NCBI GenBank assembly: GCA_012934845.2
Contig: WNNJ02002241.1
Coordinates: 186,001 to 250,000 of the forward strand
Direction of reading: 5' to 3'
Source of the DNA: Pomphorhynchus laevis
Taxonomy: Eukaryota > Acanthocephala > Palaeacanthocephala > Echinorhynchida > Pomphorhynchidae
DNA length: 64,000 bases
The number at the start of each line of letters is the position of its first letter. Within the stretch, counting starts at the first letter, position 1. This document shows positions 13,401-26,582 of the stretch, one piece after another. A model generated the notes under the pieces. It was not told the origin of the DNA. It searched no databases and saw nothing but the letters and a program-made list of their open reading frames with translations. Made by a program: the position numbers and the translations under genes.

Positions 13401-14310
13401 ATATTGTGAAGACTAAACATTTTGATTTCCTTATCGATCTTGAACTGTTGTTTTTGATCTGTCTTTTTTAGTTATTTTTAGTGGTTGTTAAGTTATTTAT
13501 TTAAAAAAATTCCTTATTATTCGTTACATTCCTTTCAATATGTGAACATATAAAAATATATACTCATACAGATGTATGCATTTTTTTACTTTAATAAATC
13601 TTAAAAAATACGATTATATAATAATCGTATTTATTAATAATTATATCTTTTTGTAATAAACTATATAACCATGTATTAAATATATAAGATTTTATGATGT
13701 TCAATCTGTTAATCTAAACTCTTCTAAAATTGAACTAATTCATTATTCCATCTTAATTCAAAGGCTATTACGGTTTTTGGAATATAGTTGAATTAAATTA
13801 TTACATTTATGTATTTAACTAATTATTTTATATTTTATCGTAATTTTATTTCTTTTATTTAGAATTAATTTTATAATTCAATTAATTATAATTTACAAAT
13901 TATAGAATAATAATTAAATTATATTTAAATATAATATATTGAAATTTAATAAAAAAAATCATGAAAATTAATATAACGATAATTACCGAATTTTAATAAT
14001 CAATTTTTTTCTTGTAATCAATAAAAATACATTCGTTAATCAACCCTATTAGAATTATACTTTTCACTTTTAACTTAATTTGTAAGAGAACATTAAATGA
14101 ATGATGAATTAATTTAGTAGGAACTAACTAATATATTTTACTAACTAATATTTGTTATAATTTAGAATAATTAATAATATTAATGATGACAAATAATATT
14201 ATATTTGTCATAATTTAGAATTAGATTAATTAAATAATGTAATATTAAATGTAATAAAATGTAATTTAATTAAATGTAATTTTAATTAAAAAAATTAGTT
14301 TACTTTTAAA
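13401..14310. other. AT-rich non-coding DNA
   Basis: Follows LINE copy A. Nothing recognised beyond low-complexity AT sequence. Confidence 0.5.
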
Positions 14311-14529
14311 GTTTAAATTTATTCTTTATATTATTGTGTTAATTTAAATATATTTTACTATTTTCTGCTTTATGTTATTTTTATAGTAACCTAGTTTAAA
14401 ATATGTATCTATTAAATTATTTAAATGATTTTGAAGACAGCCAATATCATTACATATTCTTGAAATTCTTAAAGTTTCATTATTTAATGTATTATATTTT
14501 ATATTATATTGTATGCATGAATGCTCATG
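14311..14529 (+). repeat. 219-bp dispersed repeat, copy 1
   Basis: Nearly identical, with no apparent gap, to 27703-27921 (13.4 kb away, same orientation). An internal module of about 55 bp (TAGTTTAAAATATGTATCTA followed by AT-rich sequence and TTTTGAAGA) is present again in part at 14705-14772, 27205-27260 and 27940-28000. No coding function is evident. Confidence 0.8.
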
Positions 14530-14789
14530 CAAAAATATGTTTCTTGTAAATTTAATAATGTCATCTTTACGATATAAATTAATAGTAGTTTTAGTTAATG
14601 TTAATTTAATGTTCATATATATGTTCAAATATATCCCTTATTTATCATTAGTATTGGTTTTATTATATTATATTATATTTTACGATTTACTGTTTGATGA
14701 TATTTGCTGTAGTAACCTCGTTTAAAATATGCATCTATTAAATTATTTAAATTATTTTGAAGAAATCCAAAACCCAGGGGCCAAATACA

Positions 14790-14940
14790 AGCTCATGTAT
14801 TAAATACAAACTTGTATCAATATTTGAGCTTGTATCAAATACAAGCTCAAATACAAAACAATATCGTTAAAAATTGTTACAATTCTTAAGTAGAATTGCA
14901 ACAATTCTACTTAAGAGAATTCTTAAATAGATTTTCTTAA
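14790..14940. repeat. Cluster of perfect short hairpins
   Basis: Contains TTTGAGCTTGTAT facing ATACAAGCTCAAA (3-nt loop) and CTTAAGTAGAATTG facing CAATTCTACTTAAG (3-nt loop), plus extra half-copies of each. Non-coding. Confidence 0.6.
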
Positions 14941-16440
14941 AGTAGAAATAATTCTTAAAGTAGTCATAATAATTCTTATGTTATAATTATTATACAATAT
15001 TTTATAGAATCATCCGCAATACTTTATTTTTCATCCATATCTTTAAAATAGAAATAAACGTCTTCAATTAGTTATATATTTCATTAGACTACATTATCCA
15101 TCTTAGTTTAAGTCGAATATTTCAGCTAGAATCGATGGGCTATTATGAAAGCTCGATCAATTCGAGCTATCAATTTCAGTGTATATATTATTTCCTATGC
15201 CTACAAAATCATTCATATTCCGGTATATGCGACCTTTAATTTACAGCAATAAAAATTAATACGAAATTATTGTTTTTATATTTTAAAAAGTTTATAAATT
15301 TGGTTTACTCACTGACTCAGCTAAAATGCAAATTATCCTATTAATCAATTCAATTAATTGAATTGATTGCGTATATATTGAATGGATTGCGGATATATTG
15401 AATTGATTGCGTATATATATTTGTGGGCAAGCACACATTTGCCAGAAATCATTTTTATCAATAAAGATAACCAAAATAATCAGTTATTCTGACAATCAAA
15501 ATTTAATAAATTTGATGTGTACATGCCTTATTTTATTGCCTTATAAGGCATCTCGTTATGCCTTATATTATTTTATCAAATATTATTTTATCAATAAAAT
15601 ATTATCTTAGGTTAAAATTATTATATATTCTATTGTATATTATATTAATATTGTATATTCTAAATAATATTCTATTATTTTGTATTACTTATATCATTTA
15701 TATTCTCACAAATTATCATTTATTATTTATTACTACACAATAGCAAAACAATAACGGACCAAAAAATAAAGAAAACAATAATTATGTTATTCTTTTATCA
15801 CCGTTTTGGTTAGTCATCGCTGATCGTTAAAAAATTCCGTCATGTCTTGTTATTCAGCAAACACTTAAGTGTTTGCTGAATAAGTAAAAATCAACTTTAA
15901 TTTTTACTCAATCAAATCGATTGAGTAAAAATCAACTTTAAAAGTTCAATTTTAAATGGAAATTCTCCAAAACACAAGATTAAAAAAAACTTTAGTCTGC
16001 GCGAAGTCAGTCACTGTTTATGGCGCACTGAACATTACTTTTGAATAATTTTACTCTCGCGGCATAGATTTCAGATTTCATGAGTGCATTTTATTAATGG
16101 TAAAAATGCACTCAATAATTGACCACTATTAATGGTCAATTAATGGTAAAAATGGTCAATTAAATTACAGTAAAAACATACAACCTGTGTAAAATGCAAA
16201 GTTTAATGCAAGTTGTGCAATCTACGAATGTGTCCGCCATTTAAAATAATCTCAACGAAAGATAAGAAAATTACGATAATCAGATAGCAAATCATTGATG
16301 TCATTATCCCACAAATGTGCCATTTGTCGGATTATTTCTGGGTCATTAATGAGAATGATCCATGACATTTTTCTGATTCCCAGTAACTAAATTTTTAGTA
16401 AGTAAATTTCATCATGTTTTTTATCACTAACGTAGAAATA
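14941..16440. other. AT-rich DNA with small tandem repeats and palindromes
   Basis: No gene. Near 15355-15420 a unit of about 21 bp (ATTGAATTGATTGCGTATAT) is repeated roughly three times. A perfect 34-nt palindrome lies at 15850-15883 (centre CACTTAAGTG), followed by a 12-bp-arm hairpin at 15902-15930. Confidence 0.55.
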
Positions 16441-17024
16441 AGGAAGTGGTAGTGGGCGTTATTATTTTACGTTTTTGTATATGGTGTCTGCATCGTCGAT
16501 TTCCGTTCTATGCGTGACTTCAGTTATTTCTAACGTGTAATCAAGGTTTTTACTGAAAAAAAATGAGCTAGCAGAAGAAATCAATAAAATACAACAGATA
16601 TAATAAAAGAGGAAAGATATTTAACTTTTGGAAAAGCAAACGAGGTGAGATCACTGTCAATTATGAAAATGGGTCACTGCGTTGCAATTTATAATGCTCA
16701 TTTCAATGCTCTCTGACTTAAAGATAAGAGCGTATCGTTCATTTTATATAGCTATCTCGATAATAGTTTGTGGTGTTAATCATTTTTTAACTATATATAT
16801 AGAAAATACATCAAATACAGTTTGTTCAAATGTTCTCTCATAGATTTCGTATTACATTTAAAGCAAATGAATCGTAACAATTACATAAATGTGAACAAAT
16901 CCAGCTTTCTATACTAAGAATGTTTTGGCAACCAACGGTCAACAGGGCAATTCAATAGAAAATTTAACAAGAACCTCTTAGCGTTAATTGAAATCCTATA
17001 TATGATTTAATTTTCGACATTATA
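16441..17024 (+). repeat. 584-bp direct duplication, copy 1
   Basis: Matches 20950-21533 without an apparent gap and with only about ten substitutions. It starts AGGAAGTGGTAGTGGGCG and ends TTTTCGACATTATA. It has no inverted or direct terminal repeats and no long frame. A diverged partial relative lies at 18262-18372. Confidence 0.9.
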
Positions 17025-17041
17025 TATATTATTTCGACATT

Positions 17042-17087
17042 ATTAATATATCGTTCATTTTCTATAGAAAATGAACGATATATTAAT
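17042..17087. repeat. Perfect 46-nt palindrome
   Basis: Both halves are exact complements around TTTTCTATAGAAAA, spanning ATTAATATATCG to CGATATATTAAT. It begins 18 bp after the end of the 584-bp duplication and is absent at the end of the second copy. Confidence 0.85.
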
Positions 17088-17287
17088 TTTTTATATTTAT
17101 ATTTTATTTTTTTTGATACATTCGATGTATTCATTAATCGTTCATTAATCACTTTGTTACTAATTGTATCACTTGAAAAGGACTATTGAAATAGTTGAAA
17201 ATTCGTGATTAACATTTTCTTGTTGCTTCTCGATGTTTATACGCCGTGAACGATTTTAAAATAAAAAATTTATTATTATAAATTATA

Positions 17288-17512
17288 TATAATACTGATG
17301 TGATCAGGATATCATAGAATCGTTGCTAGTGATTTTATCAATTTTGTTAGATCACACGAAGTGATTTCATAATAGCTATGGTATCATTCATTACTTCCAA
17401 CTGCATATACCTCTACTCACAACATGACAAATTTTATTTTGACATATTGGTATTGTTTTGTCCACTATAGCCGTGCAACGATACACCCGGAATCATCAAA
17501 AGGATGTGTAAC
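17288..17512 (-). repeat. Diverged direct repeat, copy 1 (family DR17)
   Basis: Pairs with 17685-17945: shared blocks include CTGATGTGATCAGGA, GATCATAGAATCG-like sequence, ACTCACAACATG, GACATATTG and GCCGTGCAA. The strand is given by its weaker resemblance, in reverse, to the paired repeats at 3.1-3.8 kb (ATGATCTC, ATCAATATGT). Confidence 0.6.
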
Positions 17513-17684
17513 ACTATTTTCACTTTCAGATTTTCAGGTTTTTTTTGATCGGTGAGTCTACATCTTATCGACTATGCTAACTATCCCGTACAACTAGAAA
17601 TTCTTTAGTATATGAAACCTAAAATATAGTGCATTTTTGAAACCGCATTTTCCAATATTCAATTTAAGCATTCTTTCTTTATAT

Positions 17685-17945
17685 TTAACACTGATGTGAT
17701 CAGGAGATCATAGAATCGGTGCTGGTCATCCTTTGATGGATTCTTTCAATTATTTTGTCAATTTTGCACGATCATACAAGGTGATTTCGCAGCAGAAACC
17801 AGCATCGGTATCATTCTTTCATTAATTTCAACTTCATACATCTTGACTCACAACATGTCAGATGTTAGCCTGACATATTGATATTGTTTCGTCCGCTTCT
17901 GCCGTGCAATTGTACACCTGGAATTATCAGAAGGCTTGTCCGGGT
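17685..17945 (-). repeat. Diverged direct repeat, copy 2 (family DR17)
   Basis: Second copy of 17288-17512, starting about 397 bp downstream. The minus-strand open frame at 17848-18084 overlaps it and is not conserved in copy 1, so it is not taken as a gene. Confidence 0.6.
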
Positions 17946-18261
17946 GTAGTTTCTTTTTGAGTGTAATTGATAGTAGGAGGCATATATTACCTTTGGATAT
18001 TTGTTTTAAGAACAAATCACTGTAACAACACACCCCATGAGAATATACCTCACCATTAATCAGATCAGATACCACGATATTCAAAAGTACTAGTTTTGAA
18101 TTAGCGAAATATACACAAAGTAAATGTATTATTTACACTTTAACTGTACAAGTTATTAAACATATATTAAATAATAAAAAATATATAATAATATTAATAT
18201 TATTATATTATTTTTAATATTAATATAAAAATATAGTCGAAGATATGCGCTCGATGGTTGT

Positions 18262-18372
18262 CAAGTTACCATCAAATAGATTTTTTGTTTAAATGTTCCT
18301 TAAGAAATATTACATTACATTTGGCGCAAATGATTTGTAACAATTACATAAATATAATATAAATGTTCGTAA
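18262..18372 (+). repeat. Diverged partial third relative of the 584-bp duplication
   Basis: TTTAAATGTTC, TATTACATT and TTTGTAACAATTACATAAAT follow the same order as in 16800-16895 and 21310-21400, with many differences. This suggests the duplicated unit belongs to an older repeat family. Confidence 0.5.
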
Positions 18373-20949
18373 AGTTTATGCATTTTAAAATGCATGAACA
18401 CCTTTTATTATTCTCTTAATAACGCTAACGATATTCTAGTACTTTACAACAAACTTTAATTATCGTGAAGTTATAAGCAAGTAGCCTTTAGTTTGTAAAT
18501 TCCAGTATTTGAGCTATTAATATCTTTTAAATTATCGCATTTCAAGATAAAATTCCAAATTAAACATTTAATTTTCAATTAAAATTCCAAATTTTATTCA
18601 AGATATTACATAAAATGAAATAAAACTAGTTATGACCGATTCAAATTTTTTTCGCGATTGTTTAAATGTTTTGGATTTTTAACTAGAGATTTTTAAAATC
18701 CGTAAAAAATTGCAGATTAAATTGATAATTTCTTTAGTATAAATTTTAGAAATTAAAACTGTTAAATCTGGAGGCATAAATTGAATTTATGAATTTTGTC
18801 GAATACAAATACTAAAGCGATTTGAAAATTATTAAATAAAAACGATTTAAATTATCTATGACTAATTTAAAGAACAAAATTGTACATTAATATAGATAGG
18901 ATATTAGACTAATGATTATTCTTCTCACCTTAACACTAATTTAAATTTAAATTATAATTAATACTGATTAAATTTGTCTTATTTGAATTTTTTCGTTGAA
19001 ATTTAAAGCTGTTGGCAAGTCAAATGACGATCATCAAACCGAAAATCAATCAAAAAGTGAAATATAGTTAATGTTTATAAAATCAACTAATACCGAAATG
19101 TAACGTATTGGCTATAATTGTGGTAATTTATATTTTATTAAGAATACATTAGACATTTACATTTACGAAACATATTTTGTCAATCGACTATCTGTACTAG
19201 TGCATTACAGTTTTATAACAGTCATTTCAAAGTAAATTATTAGAGACTGGTTACTTTGATATATTATTTTTGATAATTAAATTAATTAGAAATTAATTAT
19301 TTTATTGTTAATTATTTTATGTAATTTTATTGTTATTTTTATTGGTATTGTGATCTCCTAATATTATTAGCATTCTCCTAACTCGAATGCTAATAATATA
19401 GTGAATACTTTGTTATAATCCGGAAAGCTATAATACAACCGCTGCTAGAATAGTTTATTCTCTAAAAACACGTATATCAAAATATTTTTAATATATTTTA
19501 TTAACTTGGGTTAAAATTAGAATAATAATTTTATGTTTAAAAATATGTAGTATTCCCTTGGCATTGTGGTCTCCTAATTTAAAGTAATACACATGTATAA
19601 GTATGTAGTAGATGCTCACAATTATGGCTACTAAAGTTTAAATACAATCACAAATATTAATTTATTAATATATAATTAAATAGTTTAATTTATATAATAT
19701 ATATATTTAAGCATTAACTTATAATATAGAGTTATATTATCTTTTACTAAATAACTTTATATTATGCATATTTAATTATTTATATTAAAGTTAATTTTAA
19801 TTTATTTAGCACAAAAATAAAATATAATTTTAAAATATAAATATATAAATAAAATATAAAATATAATTTTCTATTACTTACTTTACGTTTTAGTAACTTT
19901 TATAGTTATCTTCATTTTATATTCCAATATACATTAACCCACAACTTATATCGCCAGTATGATATCGTCTGTAGCAATCGTACATTCATAACTTATAACA
20001 TAAAACAAATACTTTACAGAATGTAAACTATGTTTACGAAAACTTGTGATATTAGTAATATCTTATTTACATAAATAACATAAATAAATAAATAAATAAA
20101 ATTTATTTATCTCGTAATATGTTTAAACAAACATATATAGCACCTTATTTAAATAATATATCAATTAATTAATATATTATTTAAATTATATTTTTCAAAT
20201 AAAAAAACCAATTAAATAATTAATTTAAATAATTAATAATATGTTATTAATTAAATAATATATTAGTACAGTAATGTATCAATTTTCTAGCAAAATTAAA
20301 TATTTTTGACAACTGCTAAGAAATGCAATTCTTTAACATTAAAAATATGTTATCGTTCAGGATAACAAATAAATAAAATATTATATTACGAAGTTGATTT
20401 ATAAAATATTGTTTCGCAAAATACATCATTTATCTTAAAATATCGGTAGTATTCATCCGTATCTAAAAATATGGAAGCGTTTTTATCGTAAATATGTATA
20501 CTCACCTCAGTAGCCCTTAGACAACAATAATATTTTTCTAAATTAAATTTTCAGAATAGTTCAGTATATAATGTCAAAATTGTGTTCTATTTTATCTTCT
20601 TGCGTATGTCGTCTTTTCACTTCCCATTGCTTTTTGTAAATTCTGTTCTATATAGTTTTTTACATTAAAGCCCTGATGTTTGCACTCATTTATTGCGTAT
20701 TTTTGTTATATTGCGGTGGTTGTAATGTTGGCGCAGTCCACGGAAACCAGCATAACGCCATAAAGAATACCACCGAGGTTTTTCATTATCATCCTACAAC
20801 ATCCAGACAACGTCGTTTAGCAATGGTTGAGTAACCACAATTCATTTTTTCTCTATAATAGATAAAAATGGTAAGTCCTTAGTCCCTTTTTATTCGTTAA
20901 AAGAGTTTCGCTTCCGCTGCTTTTTTAAGTATATCAGCTCTAAAGATGA
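18373..20949. other. AT-rich non-coding DNA
   Basis: No gene or element is recognised. Mostly low-complexity AT sequence, including TAAA microsatellite-like runs near 20080. Confidence 0.5.
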
Positions 20950-21533
20950 AGGAAGTGGTAGTGGGCGTTATTATTTTACGTTTTTGTATATGGTGTCTGC
21001 ATCGTCGATTTCCGTTCTATGCGTGACTTCAGTTATTTCTAACGTGTAATCAAGGTTTTTACTGAAAAAAAATGAGCTAGCAGAAGAAATCAATAAAATA
21101 CAACGGATATAATAAAAGAGGAAAGATATTTAACTTTTGGAAAAGCAAACGAGGTGAGATCACTGTCAATTATGAAAATGGGTCACTGCGTTGCAATTTA
21201 TAATGCTCATTTCAATGCTCTCTGACTTAAAGATAAGAGCGTATCGTTCATTTTATATAGCTATCTCGATAATAGTTTGTGGTGTTAATCATTTTTTAAC
21301 TATATATATAGGAAATAAATCAAATACAGTTTGTTCAAATGTTCTCTCATAGATTTCGTATTACATTTAAAGCAAATAAATCGTAACAATTACATAAATG
21401 TGAACAAATCCAGCTTTCTATACTAAAAATGTTTTGGCAACCAACGGTTAACAGGGCAATTCAGTTGAAAATTTAACAAGAACCTCTTAGCGTTTATTGA
21501 AATCCTATATATGATTTAATTTTCGACATTATA
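20950..21533 (+). repeat. 584-bp direct duplication, copy 2
   Basis: Near-identical to 16441-17024, about 4.5 kb downstream in the same orientation. Flanks differ from those of copy 1 on both sides. Confidence 0.9.
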
Positions 21534-22824
21534 GTAATTTTCTTGGTCACCAAATATTTCATACTGTTGATTTCATTACATTCTATGAAAAAAGTTTTAT
21601 GGACATAAAACTATGTCCATTACTATGGACACAACGACACCGAAATAGCGAATGTTGATACGGAAAAGTTGCCTTTTCAGAACACAATAGATACCTGCCA
21701 GCAATCTCGAATGGAGATTTTCGAGATTTAATTTTAATAAGATTAATAAGATTTAATTAAATAAGATTTTTAAAATTTAATTACAAAATTAAATGTTTTA
21801 ATAAAATGTTATTTTAATAACGTTGGTTATTCCTCTCTCAATATTTTTTAATTTCTCTATTTTAAATTGATATTAAATATTCGAATACATCAGTGATTAG
21901 AAGTTAAATTTATTTTCAGGCCAGTGACCATAAAATTTTATTATTTATAAGTCTTTTTGTAGTCATCATATTTATTTTAATAACCAACAACTATTTGTAT
22001 ATTGTTAAAGTCATAATATGACATTATTTATTGATATTGCTGCATATATTTCTATTTCAGCTGTAATTTTTGGTAGAAAAACAAACGATCCTTTAAAATT
22101 TATCCATTTGGATAAATTGGTTTAAAATAAATAATAACATTTAAATAATAATATAATATTATAATATAATAATATAATATTTTTTATATCTAAATAATAA
22201 AAAATAAATAATTTTGTCGTTTGATCTGTCATATCTGCTATTAGGTACTCAAACGGATATGCTGTACTACTCAATTAAAAAAATTGTATTTAATCAGACA
22301 TAATACCTAACGGTTATATAAATCTAAAAACAAAAAACAACAGTTTCGTTTGAAGAAACATGACACTTCGCCAGCATATACAATTTTATATAATTTACAT
22401 ATAATTTCATATACAATTCATATACAATTTACATTACAATATAAATCCATGTTTATTATTTAATTATTAAATGAAGAACAATCAAACATTTATTGAAATT
22501 ATAAAATTCGTATTTTTTGTAAGCAGTAAATTGCAGCACAAGTGAAAGTTTAAAGCATTGAACAAACAGCAAATCGATTAAATGATCATTACCCGGTATT
22601 TTCACGGATTTGCCAATCTTGGAAATAAAAAAGAATCAAAGAATAATACAATTTTTGTCGAAACAAAAATCAATATAAAAAGGAAAAATAATAAAACAGA
22701 GCAAATAATGAAATAATAATTAAAATAAAATAATAATTATTAATTTGTAATAATTTAATTAATTATTAATTGATAATTCAAAAAGTAAAGTTAAAAATAT
22801 AAAGTTACAATTGTAACCTCTTAT
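21534..22824. other. AT-rich non-coding DNA
   Basis: Nothing recognised; AT microsatellite-like runs near 22140-22200. Confidence 0.5.
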
Positions 22825-23640
22825 GCTTCAAACATTGGTTCACTCTCATGCGAAGGTGCTATTCGCTACTTCCGTACCATGCTTCTTCCTGAAATTCAAT
22901 ATGGATTACATGCATTATGGGAAGATCTATGTCCCTCTAACTTCCCCAAAACTACAGCGCTAGAAGACCCTGTAGTCGTCTAGCGCATACTGTAGACAAA
23001 GTAAGTAGAAAGTGGCGTAGCCAGAGAGTAGTGAGAGAAGGTCCGCTCCCAGCTAAGTTTTTCCTTACGTTACCAGAAAACGGAATGTCGACTAAGATAT
23101 TTTTCAACAGAGTCAGGAAATTTGTTAGCGATCTTAATCTGCCTATCCGAATAATTCCATGAGGCAAACCAATGACCACAATTAAAAGAAGATTACCTAC
23201 ACTTGAGAATTCTTCCTTGGTCGGTCTTATTTACGAATTAGCATGCCGAGATTGTGATGCTGTTTACATTGGTGATACCGGTCGCGACCTAAAAGTCAAA
23301 ATACGAGAACATATAGAAACAATTCGCACAACGGCTAATTCTCATGTTGCTGACAACGTAATTGCAAGTTGGCACTCTATAAATTTTGTTCTCCATCAGT
23401 GCTCTCATTTGAACCCGATATCAGGCTGCGAAAAATAAAAGAAGCGATATTAATTAGACAAGAAAACCTAACAATGAACGGCAACATGGTAATACTTTGC
23501 TCACTTAGAATACCATGTACATTGTATAATTTGCTAATGTGTTTTGTATTTACTTTGTAGATTATCTTGAAAATGGTTTCGCTTGTAAACCGAAATATTG
23601 GTTTTAGCTACAATAATGTTCTGTCGGCGGATGCCTTTTC
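22825..23640 (+). mobile_element. Penelope-like element, 3' part with GIY-YIG domain, decayed
   Basis: The frame at 23172-23438 reads GLIYELACRDCDAVYIGDTGR, then IREHIETIRTTANSHVADN: the C-terminal GIY-YIG nuclease of Penelope-like retroelements (IYxIPCxxCDxVYIGxTGR ... H). In these elements the nuclease nicks the target so the reverse transcriptase can prime. Upstream, 22970-23165 reads in fragments as the preceding linker (LPENGMSTKIFFNRVRKFV). Downstream, 23560-23640 carries a GAAATATTG-containing tail like the 3' ends of such elements. The Y-I-G signature, the downstream R and the H are present; the catalytic E region is disrupted after a frame change near 23400. No RT motif is visible upstream. 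Confidence 0.65.
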
Positions 23641-24796
23641 TTCTTACAACAATAATGTGGACCGACATCCTCAACTCTATTTCAAAAATAAACTATATAT
23701 ATTATAAATTATATTACATAATATTACATATTATTAAACAATTAAAGCCATCGTCAAATACGATAGTGGGTTAATGAAATTAGTCAGATTATTATATACA
23801 AATATTATATTTAATATTATATACAAATATGCTACATGTATGTAGCATATTATTTGTATCAATATATAAATTGATACAAATAATGGATCTAATTTATATA
23901 TAATTGGATATATTTATCCATAAATTAACGAATTTATACCTCAATATAGTAAGATAATTTCAAAGACGGTAATAATTTACCGTCTTTGTTTGAACGAGAA
24001 ATTGTTGCTACTTACTTGGTTGGGTAGGGAATTAGCTAAGCTGTTTTATTTTATCAGGATGGGCTCTAGGCATGATAAAGTAAAAGTCGAAGTCACCAAA
24101 ATGTTGTGAATTTTCCCAATGTCACCATCATTACTATTGCAATAACCAGCTATACAGCTACTCTATATGCTCTAAGTTGAAAGCCGTAGTATCTACACTG
24201 TCTTTATTTCAAGCATCTGCCACATCGCCATCGATACAGTACTTCGAATATCAAAACGATCGATGTCCTCTCGAAACTAGTAGTACCGCCACCGAAGTAG
24301 CATGAAGGAATAACGCTTTTCGGTTATAATATATATTCGATCTGTGGAATCTTGTTGGTTTTTGATGTTTGTGGTGCAAGCAAACATACTCGATTGGGAA
24401 TTGTCGTAGTCGGCATGTTTAAAAGCACCGTCGATAGTTTACTATTTTCCAAAAAACACAAGCGTCATACCCATATATAGCCAGCACAGATGCGCATCTA
24501 TCCACCCTACTGAAACGGCAGTTTTACAATTTTGCTATGGGGAGGGGAGCATATGACCGTTGACAAAATTCCACACATTAGGTTTCGCAGATGTATGCCA
24601 ACGAATTAGGAAGAAACGTAGCTACCATTCCAATTGATACCCTCTTGATTTGTACCAAGTGGAATGTCAATAGCAATGGCTATTGACACAATGATAATTC
24701 GTATGCATGTACATTCAATGGCGAGATTGTAGTTTGAAAATATGGAATATTTGTCCCATCCTCGCGATAATTGCTTATCCACTGCTGCTCTGATTA
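23641..24796. other. Unidentified stretch, richer in GC after 24000
   Basis: 23641-23990 is AT-rich with small hairpins. 24000-24790 is clearly less AT-rich, with stops in all frames and several CGAT-containing blocks; it could be an old transposon or a promoter-proximal exon, but no motif decides. Confidence 0.4.
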
Positions 24797-25054
24797 ATGC
24801 GAAATTGTACTAATAACTTAAAATTGGCTTTTATTATCGGTATTTTGCTTCAACAGTTTACTGCTCGGTCAAAGTGTTTGCCAGATTTTGATTGCAAGCA
24901 GCAACTCGTACGTCATTCTATTTACAGATGGAAGGATCAATTTTGTATATGGAAAATTAATATTTGTTCGCAAACCACACAGTTTAATATGACGAATTTT
25001 TATATGCGAAAGTTCGAGAGGAGAGTAAAGTTTCAATTCCGGCAGCATTACTGA
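24797..25054 (+). other. Unassigned open frame, 85 codons
   Basis: Starts MRNCTNNLKLAFIIGILLQQ, with a hydrophobic stretch at residues 8-20 that could pass for a signal peptide, then a Cys-containing part (CLPDFDC, FCIWKINIC). No homologue is recognised and the frame may be chance; it is listed because it follows the GC-richer stretch and has four spaced cysteines after the hydrophobic start. Confidence 0.15.
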
Positions 25055-26378
25055 AAATTATAAAAATTTGTAAGTGAATAAATCTTCTTAAGATCAAATA
25101 TATGATATTTCATATTTTACAAAACAGAAATTTATCAAAAATTAATCTTAAAATTATTTCAATACAAACTTATTTCTCTTATATTGAAATTAACAATCTA
25201 TTTCAAAAGAACCTACTAAATAAACGAATGTTCAAGGGAAGTAAACCGTATTTGAATTACATTAGTAATTAATTTTTAAAGTGATATAATACATAAAATA
25301 TTCTCAGAAATAATGCAATTTAAAGAATATCGCTATAATAATTGGACATTATTTTCGTAGTTGCAGTAAATCTGTACGGATATTGAGAAAAAGTTTGTTT
25401 CCTTAAAATCAAAATTAATCAATTATATTCTTGGTTTCTGTCGTTTACAACACTTTTTAAAAGACGTCATATATATTTTTACGCTCTAAAAATGAATATT
25501 AATTTTATATTAATTAAATATTATTTAAATATTATAAATTGTTAAATAATTAATAACTGATAATTAATAGTTGATAATTAATTATTAATTATTAAATATT
25601 ATTTAATTGTTTTAATATTAATTATAAATAAATATTTAATTGTTACTTCTGAACATGTATCTAACAAAAATGTTATTTTCAGTTATCCAGCTTTAATTAA
25701 CGATTTATAAGGAATATTTGCTTCGATGATGATGTTATATTTTTTATAATTAATATTAATCATAATCATGATTATTAGTAGTAAATGGATTTCGAATCTC
25801 AGCTGTAAGTTTCATATATATATATAATAAATATATATATTATATATACATATATATATATATATATATAAAATTTACAATTATATATATATATTCAGTC
25901 ATTTAATTTCAATGCTTAATTCATAATCAAACCCCCTGGCAATGTAGACCACGCTCTTCGTATTTAAGAGACTTTGTCAATCTCTATAGTCATTTTATTT
26001 ACAGCATATTTCTTCAGCAGTTAGTTAGTAAAGTTGAAATATAAAGATTTAATATAATGATAAAGTTATTATACTTTATCATTATTGCAGTTATCAAGCG
26101 AAAAAGTAAAGAAATTGAAATCAAACATTTTTATTATCAGGCAGAGCTCTGATTTTATATCTTTTACCATTTGGCAAAATTATTGAGACTATCCTTCGAC
26201 TTAGATCAAAAAGGCTTAATCTTAAGGGTTTTGTTTAATCAAATGTTTCGGTAACTAAACGTTAATTTGACATTGGAGTTAACTTAAAATATAGAAATTT
26301 TAGGATTAGGATTAGTCTCAACACCAAATATTACTATTTACGAATCAATATTTATCGTCACTGTCCATCCTTTCTCCG
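25055..26378. other. AT-rich non-coding DNA
   Basis: No gene. A TA-rich microsatellite lies at about 25818-25892. Confidence 0.5.
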
Positions 26379-26582
26379 TTGAACTTATTAGTATGTAGTA
26401 AGATTTGGGATCATTTTCGAAGGAGTGTTAATAATTATTTGTCATTCAATGGCAAGTATTTCAATGAAAGGTGGTATAATGAATTGTCAGCTAGTTCCAT
26501 GAAAAGTAAATGCCAGATTATTTTGATGCTGGTTTCAAAATGCATGAAAAATACTTTCCTCTATATAATCGAGTGCGTTTGA
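26379..26582 (+). pseudogene. Possible odorant-receptor-like fragment
   Basis: The 67-codon frame includes FNERWYNELSASSMKSK, then a hydrophobic run and KCMKNTFL. Insect odorant receptors have a W-Y-x-L-P...K motif followed by a hydrophobic segment and a K near their C-terminal exons, and this loosely resembles it. No further exons were found on either side and the resemblance is weak. Confidence 0.15.

Noticed and set aside
17848-18084. 78-codon minus-strand frame
   Set aside because: Lies mostly in a repeat whose other copy does not keep the frame.
16441-21533. Reading the two 584-bp copies as long terminal repeats of one element
   Set aside because: They do not start TG or end CA, the 3.9 kb between them has no gag or pol motif, and no primer-binding site is evident.
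24000-24790. Host exon or promoter in the GC-richer stretch
   Set aside because: Stops in all frames and no motif; kept only as an unidentified stretch.
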